From positions 1-64,000 of the forward strand of contig JBGALV010000008.1 in NCBI GenBank assembly GCA_044223515.1: a stretch of 64,000 nucleotides of DNA. The letters are read 5' to 3'. Shown here one piece after another: positions 16,437-23,808 of this stretch; position 1 is the stretch's first letter, and the number at the start of each line of letters is the position of its first letter. Below the pieces are notes generated by a model. The model was not told the origin of the DNA. It saw nothing but the letters and a program-made list of their open reading frames with translations, and searched no databases. The translations under genes were made by a program, and so were the position numbers. This stretch comes from SHVZ01 sp044223515. Its GTDB lineage: Bacteria > Pseudomonadota > Alphaproteobacteria > SHVZ01.

Positions 16437-17063
16437 ATGTACACGCCCCGTCATTTCGCTGCCGACGATGCGGCAGGCCTCGACTTGGTCGAGCGGAACG
16501 GCTTCGGTGCGCTTGTCATGAGCGGCGCCGACGGCAAGCCCGAGATCTCGCACTTCCCGTTCGTGCTGGATCGCGACGGCAACCGACTGCTGGCGCACGC
16601 CGCCCGCGTCAACCCGATCTGGAAGCTGATGGACGGGACGGTTGAGGCGACCGCGGTGTTCGAGGGCCCGAACGCCTATGTCTCGCCGGACTGGTACGAG
16701 AAGCCGGCGGCATCGGTGCCGACCTGGAACTACGCCGTGGTCCACATCCATGGCCGGCCGGTGGCGCTCGACGACGACGGGCTGATCGACGTCCTGGTTC
16801 GCTTGACGGCCGTGCACGAGGCGAGGCTCGCGCCGAAGGCGCCCTGGAAGATCGACAAGCTCGAGCCGGCGTTCTTCCAGGGTTTGCGCAAGGGCATCGT
16901 CGGCTTCGCGCTGCCGATCGAGCGCATCGAGGCCAAGCTCAAGCTGAGCCAGAACAAGGCCGGCGGCCCCGACTTCGCAAATACCCGCAATGCACTCGCG
17001 GCTCTCGACGATCCGGACGCGAAGGCGGTGGCGGCGATGATGGACGCGGTTCAGCCGAAGTAG
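16437..17063 (+). CDS. PaiB-like FMN-binding protein (FMN-binding negative transcriptional regulator family)
   Basis: The 208-residue protein matches the PaiB family, flavin-binding split-barrel proteins first described as repressors of sporulation and protease genes in Bacillus. Diagnostic patterns are MYTPRHFAADD at the N-terminus, SHFPFVLDRDGN, PNAYVSPDWYEKP and VPTWNYAVVHIHG. It has no classical DNA-binding helix, so an oxidoreductase or acetyltransferase-related role is also possible. It is transcribed away from the cyclase gene and ends just before a large palindromic repeat. Confidence 0.88.
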   Translation: MYTPRHFAADDAAGLDLVERNGFGALVMSGADGKPEISHFPFVLDRDGNRLLAHAARVNPIWKLMDGTVEATAVFEGPNAYVSPDWYEKPAASVPTWNYAVVHIHGRPVALDDDGLIDVLVRLTAVHEARLAPKAPWKIDKLEPAFFQGLRKGIVGFALPIERIEAKLKLSQNKAGGPDFANTRNALAALDDPDAKAVAAMMDAVQPK

Positions 17064-17085
17064 CGGCGAGAACGAGATTGGGGCT

Positions 17086-17174
17086 CCACCCTAACCCTCC
17101 CCCGTCAAGGGGGAGGGGATAAGAGCGGAGCGCTTCGTGTTCCCTCCCCCCGCAGTGGGGCAGGGTTAGGGTGG
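17086..17174. repeat. Long GC-rich palindromic intergenic repeat between convergent genes
   Basis: A 13-base arm at 17086-17098 (CCACCCTAACCCT) pairs perfectly with 17162-17174. Inside it are two smaller hairpins, one around 17097-17117 and one around 17142-17160, giving a cruciform or multi-stem structure. It may act as a bidirectional terminator for the converging PaiB-like and Rieske genes. The right arm contains the Rieske stop codon. It resembles the repeats at 20426 and 22763. Confidence 0.75.
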
Positions 17175-17516
17175 GGGGCTCGTCCCTGCACCGCGATACA
17201 CGATCCACCCATCCTCGACCGCGACCTCTATCGCCTGAAGCGACTCCCCCTCGCAGGGCCCCGCGACGCAGAGGCCGTTCTCGGGCAGGAACAGCGCGCC
17301 GTGGGTTGCGCAGATCAAATGGCGGTCGTCGGGGTGGAAGAACTTGTCGGGCACCCAGTCGAGCGCGGTGCCGACATGCGGGCAGACGTTGAGATAGCCC
17401 TTGAGCGCGCCGTCCCAGCGGACGACGAGGATCCGCGTCTGGCGCGGCGCCTCGCCGAACCTGAACCCGCGTGCGTCGCCTTCCTCGAGCTCGTCGTCGC
17501 GGCAGAGCCGGATCAA
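17166..17516 (-). CDS. Rieske [2Fe-2S] domain protein
   Basis: The 116-residue protein is a stand-alone Rieske domain. Cluster ligands are Cys45-x-His47 (VCPHVGTALDW) and Cys69-x2-His72 (CATHGALF). Small Rieske proteins act as electron carriers or as subunits of oxygenases and nitrite reductases; the partner here is unknown. The start is probably TTG at 17516, which overlaps the EVE-gene stop as TTGA. No ATG or GTG is available in the right region. The last four residues (SPPP) and the stop are encoded by the arm of the palindromic repeat, so the 3' end has been altered by that element. Confidence 0.8.
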   Translation of the reverse strand: MIRLCRDDELEEGDARGFRFGEAPRQTRILVVRWDGALKGYLNVCPHVGTALDWVPDKFFHPDDRHLICATHGALFLPENGLCVAGPCEGESLQAIEVAVEDGWIVYRGAGTSPPP

Positions 17517-17926
17517 GCGGCGACGCCACCCATCTTGCAGAGGGCGGCCCAATGCGCGTCGGAAACCGGGCTCACCGAAAGGCGTGAGTGGGTGACCAGG
17601 CGCATGTCGGCGAATTTCTTGTCCGCCTTGATCTCGGCCAGGGTCACCGGCTTCTTCAGCGGCTTCACCGGCACCACGTCGACGACGACGAACTTGCCGG
17701 TCTCGTCGGTCGGGTCGGGATAGTGCTCTTTCTCGACCCGCATGATGCCGACGATCTCCTTGCCGATGTTGGAGTGATAGAAGAAGACGAGGTCGCCCTT
17801 CTTCATCTCCCTCATGTGCGCGGCGGCCATGTGGTTGCGCACGCCGTCCCACATGCTCCGCTTCTTCTCGACGAGGTTGTCCCACGAGAAGGTGTCGGGC
17901 TCGGACTTCATCAGCCAGTGCTTCAT
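17513..17926 (-). CDS. EVE domain-containing protein
   Basis: The 137-residue protein matches the EVE family (thymocyte nuclear protein 1-like), PUA-like domains thought to bind modified bases in DNA or RNA. Typical patterns are HWLMKSEPDTFSWDNL, WDGVRNHMA, MKKGDLVFFYHSN and PVTLAEIKADKKFADM. The full-length family size is matched. In alphaproteobacteria it commonly follows tsaD, gpsA and a YciI gene, as here. The relation to tRNA modification by TsaD is suggestive only. The ATG at 17926 is well placed after the YciI gene. Confidence 0.93.
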   Translation of the reverse strand: MKHWLMKSEPDTFSWDNLVEKKRSMWDGVRNHMAAAHMREMKKGDLVFFYHSNIGKEIVGIMRVEKEHYPDPTDETGKFVVVDVVPVKPLKKPVTLAEIKADKKFADMRLVTHSRLSVSPVSDAHWAALCKMGGVAA

Positions 17927-17958
17927 CGTCGGCTCCTAACGGATCAACCCGCCCTCAC

Positions 17959-18264
17959 TCAACCCGGGGGCCCGCCGACGTCGGGCTTCGAGAACACCTT
18001 CCGCCACGGCATGATCGTCATCGTGTCGAACAGGCCGACCTTGTCGTAGGGATCGCCGGCGAGGATCTCCTTCACCTCGGCCTCGTCCTTGGCCTCGACC
18101 AGGAGGAGGCTGCCGATCGGCACCTTGCCGTCGGGCGAGAGCACGGGGCCGGCGGCGAACAGCTTGTCCGCCTGCGACTTGAGATATTCGAGGTGCGTCG
18201 GCCGCGTCTTCAGGCGCAGGTCGACGTGGTTCTTCTTGTCCAGGCGGTGCACGTAATAAAGCAT
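17959..18264 (-). CDS. YciI family protein
   Basis: The 101-residue protein is a YciI-type dimeric alpha-beta barrel protein. The conserved pattern RPTHLEYLKSQADKLFAAGP contains the family His-Leu motif, and DGKVPIGSLLLVEAKDEAEVKEILAGDPY is diagnostic. Some relatives act in chlorinated-aromatic breakdown, but most have no known reaction. It lies between gpsA and the EVE gene in the usual alphaproteobacterial order. Confidence 0.93.
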   Translation of the reverse strand: MLYYVHRLDKKNHVDLRLKTRPTHLEYLKSQADKLFAAGPVLSPDGKVPIGSLLLVEAKDEAEVKEILAGDPYDKVGLFDTMTIMPWRKVFSKPDVGGPPG

Positions 18265-18349
18265 GGTGGCTCCGGAGGTTGGTCAGCGGCCAGCATTGCC
18301 CAGGAACCGGGGTTCCTTCAAAGCCAAAACGACGATCGCGATACGGCGA

Positions 18350-19339
18350 TCAGCTCCAGCCCTCGGCTTTCGGCGGGCGGCCGAGCAGGCGTTGCACGGC
18401 CTCCTTGACCGAGAGGCCGGCATTCACGACGTCGTCGACCGCCTCGATCAGCGGCATCTCGACGCCGAGCCGCCCGGCGCGGGCGCGCACCGGATGCGCG
18501 CTGGCGACGCCCTCGACCACGGCGCGGCTGCCGGAGGTCGCCTCGGCGACGGTCTGTCCCTTGCCGAGCGCCACGCCGAGGCGGTGGTTGCGCGACGAGG
18601 CGCCCGTGCAGGTCAGCACCAGGTCGCCGAGACCGGCGAGGCCGGTCAGGGTCTCGGGCCTGGCGCCGAGCGCGTTGCCGAGGCGGATCATCTCGGCGAG
18701 GCCGCGGGTGATCATCGCGGCCCGTGCATTGTCGCCGAGGCCGGCGCCCTCGACGATGCCGGCGGCGATCGCCAGCACGTTCTTCACCGCGCCGCCGATC
18801 TCGGCGCCGACCGGATCGTCGGAGACGTAGAGGCGGAAGGTCGGGCGCGCGAGCCGTGTCGCCATCGTTTCCGCGAGACCGTCGGTCGCGCTCGCGACCA
18901 CCAGCGCGGCCGGGAGCCCTTTGGCGACCTCGTGCGCGAAGCTGGGGCCGGACAGCACGGCGATCGGGTGACCGGGCAATGCCTCGGCCGCGACCTCGGT
19001 CATCAGCGCGCCGGACGCCGCCTCGATGCCCTTGGCGCAGAGCACGACGGGCACGTTCTGCGGCAGGAACTTCGCCATGTCGCGGGCGACCGTACGCAGG
19101 AACTGCGCCGGGACCACCAACAGGACGGCCTCGGATGATGCGGCGGCGGAGAGATCGCTGGTGGCGCGGATCTTCGCATCCAAGATGATGCCGGGAAGGA
19201 AGGCCGTGTTCTCGCGCCCGACCGCGATCTCGGCGGCGACCTCCCGCTCGCGCACCCACAGCGTCACCTCGCCCGCGCGCGCGGCCACCTGGGCGAGCGC
19301 CGTGCCCCAGGCGCCGGCACCGATCACCGCGATCTTCAT
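18350..19339 (-). CDS. gpsA: Glycerol-3-phosphate dehydrogenase (NAD(P)+) GpsA
   Basis: GpsA reduces dihydroxyacetone phosphate to sn-glycerol 3-phosphate for phospholipid synthesis. The 329-residue protein has the Rossmann motif GAGAWGTALA (7-16), the substrate loop LSGPSFAHEVAKGLPAA and the catalytic lysine region IGGAVKNVLAIAAGI. The length is normal. The ATG overlaps the tsaD stop by four bases, so the two are translationally coupled. Confidence 0.97.
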   Translation of the reverse strand: MKIAVIGAGAWGTALAQVAARAGEVTLWVREREVAAEIAVGRENTAFLPGIILDAKIRATSDLSAAASSEAVLLVVPAQFLRTVARDMAKFLPQNVPVVLCAKGIEAASGALMTEVAAEALPGHPIAVLSGPSFAHEVAKGLPAALVVASATDGLAETMATRLARPTFRLYVSDDPVGAEIGGAVKNVLAIAAGIVEGAGLGDNARAAMITRGLAEMIRLGNALGARPETLTGLAGLGDLVLTCTGASSRNHRLGVALGKGQTVAEATSGSRAVVEGVASAHPVRARAGRLGVEMPLIEAVDDVVNAGLSVKEAVQRLLGRPPKAEGWS

Positions 19340-20391
19340 GCCTTCGCTCCCGCATAGGGGGCTGGCGGCGCATCCGCGTCGAGCGGCCAGCGCGGGCGTG
19401 GCGCCACGTCGAGCCCGTCCTCGAGCCCGAGGCGGCGGCGCTCGATGCCGGCCCAGGCGATCATCGCCGCGTTGTCGGTGCAGAGCGACAGCGGCGGGGC
19501 GACGAAGCGCACGCCCTCTCGTGCGGCGAGATCGCCGAGAACCTGGCGGAGCCGCGTGTTGGCGGCGACGCCGCCCGCGACCACGAGCGTGTGGCCGGGG
19601 CCGAACTCGCCGGCGAAGCGCCGCAAGGCATTCCTGGTGCGATCGGCGAGCGAGGCGGCGACCGATTCCTGGAAGCTCGCGGCGAGATCGGCCTGGTCCT
19701 GCGCGGTGGGGTCGTGGCCGAGCGCATCGGCGGCCTGCGCCACCGCGGTCTTCAACCCTGAGAAGGAGAAGTCCGATCCCGGCCGGCCGATCATCGGCCG
19801 CGGCAGCGGATGGCGCTTCGGATCGCCCGACTTCGCCGCGTGCTCGATCGCGGGGCCGCCGGGGAAGCCGAGGCCCAGCTTCTTCGCCGCCTTGTCGAAG
19901 GCCTCGCCGGCGGCATCATCGATCGTGGTGCCGTAGCGCCGGTAACGGCCGACGCCCTCGACCGCGAGCAGCTGGCAGTGGCCGCCCGAGACCAGCAGCA
20001 GCAGGTAGGGGAACGGCACGTCGTCGGAGAGGCGCGGGCTCAGCGCATGGCCTTCGAGGTGATTGACCGCGAGGAAGGGAAGGCGGCGGGCGAGCGCCAG
20101 GGCCTTGCCCAAGGTAGAGCCCACGATGACGCCGCCGATCAGGCCGGGGCCGGTGGTCGCGGCGATCAGGTCGAGGTCGGCGAAACCGAGCTTCGCCTCC
20201 TCGAGCGCCTGGCGCACCAGGCCCTGCAGCAGCTCCAGATGGGCGCGTGCCGCCACCTCGGGCACCACCCCGCCGAAAGGCCGGTGATGCTCGAGCTGCG
20301 AGGCGACGACGCTCGCGAGGATGCGCCGATCGCCGTCGACGATCGCCGCGGCGGTCTCGTCGCAACTGGTCTCGATGCCGAGGGCCAACAT
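19336..20391 (-). CDS. tsaD: tRNA N6-adenosine threonylcarbamoyltransferase TsaD
   Basis: TsaD transfers the threonylcarbamoyl group to A37 of ANN-decoding tRNAs (t6A). The 351-residue protein starts MLALGIETSCDETAAA. It shows the metal-binding pair His111 and His115 (NHLEGHALSP), the phosphate loop SGGHCQL and the C-terminal GGVAANTRLR and SLCTDNAAMIAWAG motifs. The ATG at 20391 is chosen because upstream in-frame sequence crosses the palindromic repeat. The downstream overlap with gpsA is typical of the order. In relatives hemC is often the divergent neighbour; here a four-gene block separates them. Confidence 0.97.
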   Translation of the reverse strand: MLALGIETSCDETAAAIVDGDRRILASVVASQLEHHRPFGGVVPEVAARAHLELLQGLVRQALEEAKLGFADLDLIAATTGPGLIGGVIVGSTLGKALALARRLPFLAVNHLEGHALSPRLSDDVPFPYLLLLVSGGHCQLLAVEGVGRYRRYGTTIDDAAGEAFDKAAKKLGLGFPGGPAIEHAAKSGDPKRHPLPRPMIGRPGSDFSFSGLKTAVAQAADALGHDPTAQDQADLAASFQESVAASLADRTRNALRRFAGEFGPGHTLVVAGGVAANTRLRQVLGDLAAREGVRFVAPPLSLCTDNAAMIAWAGIERRRLGLEDGLDVAPRPRWPLDADAPPAPYAGAKA

Positions 20392-20425
20392 GGCGTGGCT
20401 ATAGCACGCGAGTGTGAACGCTACG

Positions 20426-20549
20426 ACCTCGCTGGCGCTTGCCCCCTCCCTAGCCCTCCCCCGCGTACGACGCGGGAGAGGGGACGCGAAGTCGTACCCC
20501 CTCTCCCGCGAAGCGGGGGAGGGTGGGGAGGGGGCGAGCGAAGCGAGGT
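20426..20549. repeat. GC-rich palindromic repeat upstream of tsaD
   Basis: Eight-base outer arms at 20426-20433 and 20542-20549 are followed inward by long C-rich and G-rich strands that pair almost throughout, with an inner stem around 20454-20512. A 29-base stretch at 20454-20482 recurs exactly at 22875-22903. The element lies between the divergent tsaD and DUF442 genes. It is a member of a family with the elements at 17086 and 22763. Confidence 0.75.
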
Positions 20550-20608
20550 TCGTTGCGATCCATGCCGCTAAGACGTATTGAGCATTCCTGAATTGAGAGG
20601 AATCAGAG

Positions 20609-21037
20609 ATGACCCAGACCACCGAGATCGCCCCCGGACTTTCCGTGACGGCGCAGATCGAGAAGGCCGACGTCGCCCAGATCGCGAAGCAAGGCTTCAA
20701 AACCATCATCAACAACCGTCCCGACAGCGAGGGCGTGCCGGTGACGGCCGCCGACGCCAAGGCCGAGGCCGAGCGCAACGGGCTCCGCTATGCCTACCTG
20801 CCGGTGACCTCCTCGACGATCACGGCTGCCGATCTCGTCGCCTTCGACAAGCTGGTTGCCGAGAATCCGAAGCCGATCCTCGCCCATTGCCGCTCGGGCA
20901 CGCGCACCTACCTGCTCTGGGCCGCGGCCCAGGTGGCGAACGGGAAGGCGGACGCGAACGCCCTGGTCGCCGAGGCCGCGTCGAAGGGATTCGACATCAA
21001 GTCGCTGCCGATGCTCGCGGCCAAGCTCAAGGGATGA
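20609..21037 (+). CDS. DUF442/TIGR01244-type phosphatase-like protein (beta-lactamase hydrolase-like family)
   Basis: The 142-residue protein matches the DUF442 domain, a dual-specificity-phosphatase-like fold. The active-site loop HCRSGTR (93-99) has Cys94 and Arg99 of the Cx5R motif. Family members are found alone or fused to sulfur dioxygenase-type metallo-beta-lactamase domains in sulfide-responsive operons. The reaction is not proven; phosphatase or sulfur-transfer roles are both proposed in annotations. An AGAGGA element precedes the ATG. The gene overlaps the following acetyltransferase by four bases. Confidence 0.88.
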   Translation: MTQTTEIAPGLSVTAQIEKADVAQIAKQGFKTIINNRPDSEGVPVTAADAKAEAERNGLRYAYLPVTSSTITAADLVAFDKLVAENPKPILAHCRSGTRTYLLWAAAQVANGKADANALVAEAASKGFDIKSLPMLAAKLKG

Positions 21038-21519
21038 GTGCGGATGTCGTCATCCGCCCGGCGCGCGAGTCGGACCGCGAGGTTCTGATCGAGCTGTTCC
21101 TCGGACTCAACGTCTACGAGGAGCCGTTCGTCGGCAATCGGCGCCTGGATCGTGCCGGCGCGATCGACTCCCTGGCTTTCGCCGAGAAGAAGGTCGCCGA
21201 TACCGGCGGCGTGAAGCTGGTCGCCGAGATCGACGGATCGGTCGTCGGTCACCTCTTCCTCACCTGGGAGAAGCACGGTGCCTGCGTCCGCGACGACGAG
21301 AAGGACTACGGCTACGTCTCGGAGCTGTTCGTGCGCGAGGCGCATCGCGGCAAGGGCATCGGCCGCGCGTTGCTGCAGGAGGCCGAGCGCCTGACCAGGG
21401 AGAAGGGCTTCGGCCACATCATGCTCGGCGTGCTCCACGGCAACACGGTCGCCGAGCGCGCCTATGCCCGCTTCGGCTTCAAGCCCTACGCTGCCGACCT
21501 GGTGAAGCCGATCGCTTAG
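21034..21519 (+). CDS. GNAT family N-acetyltransferase
   Basis: The 161-residue protein is a GNAT acetyltransferase. The acetyl-CoA pyrophosphate loop HRGKGIGRALLQEAE is clear, preceded by the beta-strand GYVSELFVREA and followed by NTVAERAYARFGFKP, the usual C-terminal motif. The acceptor is unknown. The ATG at 21034 overlaps the DUF442 stop as ATGA, so the pair is an operon. Its stop overlaps the stop of the convergent amidohydrolase by two bases. Confidence 0.9.
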   Translation: MSADVVIRPARESDREVLIELFLGLNVYEEPFVGNRRLDRAGAIDSLAFAEKKVADTGGVKLVAEIDGSVVGHLFLTWEKHGACVRDDEKDYGYVSELFVREAHRGKGIGRALLQEAERLTREKGFGHIMLGVLHGNTVAERAYARFGFKPYAADLVKPIA

Positions 21520-22664
21520 GCCGCTTCGCCGTCGTGCCACCAGCGGCCGCCGAGCACGGTCCCGCGGAGGCCGAGGCGCTGCTTGCCCGCGAGGGTCATG
21601 CCGACCGTATCGAGGTAGTCGAAGCTCCCGCTCTGAAGCTCGATCAGCACCGCATCGCCCGGTGCGCCGACCTTGAGGTTGCCGAGATCGGGACGGCGCA
21701 CGGCCTTGGCCGGCGTCTCGGTCGCGGCGCGCACCACGTCCTTCAACGGCATGCCGAGGCAGAGCATCTTCGACATGGTGTGGAGCGTCGAGATCGCCGG
21801 ACCGTCGATCGAGCGGATATGCACGTCGGAAGAGATCACGTCGGGCGGGAAGCCCGCCTTCAGCATCGCCGCCGCGGTCTCGAAGCTGAACGCGCCGGCG
21901 CCATGGCCGACGTCGAAGATCACGCCCATCTTCCGTGCCTCGGCGGCGAGCGGCAGCACCTGGCCCTTGGTGTCGAGCGCGTGGCTGAGGCGAGGGCGGC
22001 AGCAATGGGTCAGCACATCGCCGGGGCGAAGCCGCTCCAGGATGTCGACGAAGCGCGGCGGCGGCGGACCGACATGCGCCATCATCGGCAGGCCCGTCAG
22101 CTGGGCCGCTTCCCGCGCGACGTCGAGCGCGCCGATGCCGAGCGATCCGGAGGTGTTGTAGCCGATGCGCACCTTCACGCCGACGACCAGGTCCCGGTTC
22201 TCGTTGGCGACGCGGACGCACTCCTCGATGTCCATCAGCTCGGGGATCTGCGCCTCGCCGTAGGCAAGTGTCTTGCCGAGGCCGAAGATGCCGGCGAAGG
22301 AGATGTTGAGGTAGGCCAGGATGCGGACGGCCGACTTCTCGATCACATGCCTGCGGAAACCCGGGAAATTTCCGGCGCCCGCCGAGCCCGCGTCGATGCT
22401 GGTCGTGGTCCCGCTGTCGCGGCCGAGCTTCTCGGCATCGATGCTGAGCGAGGTGCCGCCCCAGTAGACATGCGTATGCAGGTCGATGATGCCGGGCAGC
22501 ACCAGCCTGCCGCGGGCGGAACGGACCTCCTTCGCCGACTTGCGGTCGAGCCCGGGCCCGATCGCGCTCACCTTGCCGTTGGCGAAGGCGACATCGGCCG
22601 GGCCGTCTATGCCCTGGGCTGGGTCGATGACATGGCCATCGACGATCATCAAGTCGTGCTGCAT
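21516..22664 (-). CDS. Amidohydrolase/deacetylase family metallohydrolase
   Basis: The 382-residue protein is an amidohydrolase-superfamily TIM barrel with a metal-binding HTHVYWGGTS motif. Further His/Asp ligands are likely in MMAHVGPPPP, LTHCCR, FDVGHGAGAF and ISSDVHIRS. This set matches the D-aminoacylase/dihydroorotase-like deacetylase group (EF_0837-type), whose members hydrolyse N-acetyl or imide bonds. The exact substrate is unknown. The ATG at 22664 is chosen; residues before it in the open frame are hydrophilic and unlike the family. It is flanked by the palindromic repeat at 22763. Confidence 0.85.
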   Translation of the reverse strand: MQHDLMIVDGHVIDPAQGIDGPADVAFANGKVSAIGPGLDRKSAKEVRSARGRLVLPGIIDLHTHVYWGGTSLSIDAEKLGRDSGTTTSIDAGSAGAGNFPGFRRHVIEKSAVRILAYLNISFAGIFGLGKTLAYGEAQIPELMDIEECVRVANENRDLVVGVKVRIGYNTSGSLGIGALDVAREAAQLTGLPMMAHVGPPPPRFVDILERLRPGDVLTHCCRPRLSHALDTKGQVLPLAAEARKMGVIFDVGHGAGAFSFETAAAMLKAGFPPDVISSDVHIRSIDGPAISTLHTMSKMLCLGMPLKDVVRAATETPAKAVRRPDLGNLKVGAPGDAVLIELQSGSFDYLDTVGMTLAGKQRLGLRGTVLGGRWWHDGEAA

Positions 22665-22762
22665 GGAGATCTCGGGAAAGGAGAGGTGAGGCCTGTGTTT
22701 AACTGGAGCTCGTCCTCGCGCCAAACCGAGATGCATCTGGGTGAAACCAAATGCATCGAGCG

Positions 22763-22905
22763 AGCTCCCTCTCCCGGCGCGTTAGCGACGGGGGAGGGAC
22801 GGGGTGGGGGCCGCGCGAAGCGCGGTCTTCCTTCACCCGCTCGCAGACCCTCGCTGCGCTCGGCCCCCACCCTGCCCTCCCCCGCGTACGACGCGGGAGA
22901 GGGTT
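22763..22905. repeat. Composite GC-rich palindromic repeat between two minus-strand genes
   Basis: Outer CTCCCTCTCCC pairs with GGGAGAGGG near 22895-22903. An inner CGGGGGAGGGACGGGGTGGG strand (22789-22808) pairs with the complementary run around 22863-22884. The 29 bases at 22875-22903 are identical to 20454-20482. The element lies between the amidohydrolase and dioxygenase genes and may terminate the dioxygenase transcript. It contains no plausible gene. Confidence 0.75.
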
Positions 22906-22913
22906 CTCCGATC

Positions 22914-23693
22914 TCAGTGCAGCAGGTAGCTGTCCCAGGCGAGCGTGCCGCCGGTGACGCCGAACGGTAGGTGCTCGATCGTCGCTGTCTCGGCGCCGGC
23001 GCCGAGCGCCACGAACAGCGGCAGGAAATGCTCGTCGGTCGGATGCGCGCGCTGTGCGTTCGGCGCCTGGGTCCGATAGTCGAGCAGCGCCGCGAAGTCG
23101 CGCTCCTCGATCCGGGCCTTTATCCAGTCGACGAATTCCTTGGCCCATCCGGCGATCTGCCCTTCGCCGGCGCGGCGGTCGATGTCGCGGAGGTTGTGGG
23201 TGAACTGTCCCGACCCGACGATCAGAACGCCCTCATCGCGAAGCGAAGCGAGGGCCTGGCCGACGCGGAAGTGGTGCGCCGGATCCAGCTCCGGCTGGAT
23301 CGAGAGCTGGGCGGTCGGGATATCGGCGTCCGGGAACATCAGCTTGAGCGGCGACCAGGCGCCGTGGTCGAGACCGTATTCGGCCATGCCCGAGCGGATC
23401 CCGACCTTGTTCAGGAGGCAGACCGCTTCCGCTGCCAAGCCCGGCGCACCCGGCGCGGGGTAGGAGAGACGATAGAGCTCGTCCGGGAAGCCGTAGAAAT
23501 CGTGGATCGTCTCCGGCCTCTCGGCGTTGCTGACGGCCGGGATGTTGGTGAGCCAATGGGCGGAGGCGACCAGGATCGCCTTCGGCTTCGCGAGGCGCTT
23601 GCCCAGGCCGGCGATGGCCGCGCCCGGCCGGCCCGGATCGATCAGGGTCATCGGCGAGCCGTGGGAGACGAACAGGGTGGGCAGGCGGGACAT
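22914..23693 (-). CDS. 4,5-DOPA dioxygenase extradiol-like (LigB superfamily, YgiD type)
   Basis: The 259-residue protein belongs to the class III extradiol dioxygenase family that includes plant DODA and E. coli YgiD. Likely metal ligands are in VSHGSPM, ASAHWLTN and the YGLDHGAWSPL motif, and a His in GSGQFTHNLRD. It would open a catechol ring (DOPA-like) next to a hydroxyl group; the natural substrate is unknown. The length is normal for the family. GGAG lies seven bases before the ATG, and a perfect inverted repeat sits in its upstream region. Confidence 0.92.
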   Translation of the reverse strand: MSRLPTLFVSHGSPMTLIDPGRPGAAIAGLGKRLAKPKAILVASAHWLTNIPAVSNAERPETIHDFYGFPDELYRLSYPAPGAPGLAAEAVCLLNKVGIRSGMAEYGLDHGAWSPLKLMFPDADIPTAQLSIQPELDPAHHFRVGQALASLRDEGVLIVGSGQFTHNLRDIDRRAGEGQIAGWAKEFVDWIKARIEERDFAALLDYRTQAPNAQRAHPTDEHFLPLFVALGAGAETATIEHLPFGVTGGTLAWDSYLLH

Positions 23694-23719
23694 CGGGGCA
23701 CTCCGGGACGGAACCCTCT

Positions 23720-23744
23720 AAATGTAGGCGATATTGATACATTT
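23720..23744. promoter_or_regulatory. Perfect TGTA-N11-TACA-type dyad upstream of the dioxygenase gene
   Basis: AAATGTA at 23720-23726 is the exact reverse complement of TACATTT at 23738-23744, with an 11-base spacer. This spacing fits the T-N11-A core of LysR-type operators. It is about 27 bases upstream of the dioxygenase start and 65 bases upstream of hemC, in an AT-rich island. The regulator is not identified. Confidence 0.45.
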
Positions 23745-23808
23745 TCCACCCCCGCGTCGAAGCGCACGCTTGGCGCCGTCACGCGCGAGGGGTAGGTCTT
23801 AGGGCATC

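Noticed and set aside
20426..22905. CRISPR array from the repeated 29-base unit
   Set aside because: Only two exact copies 2.4 kb apart, with no spacers of regular length and no cas genes.
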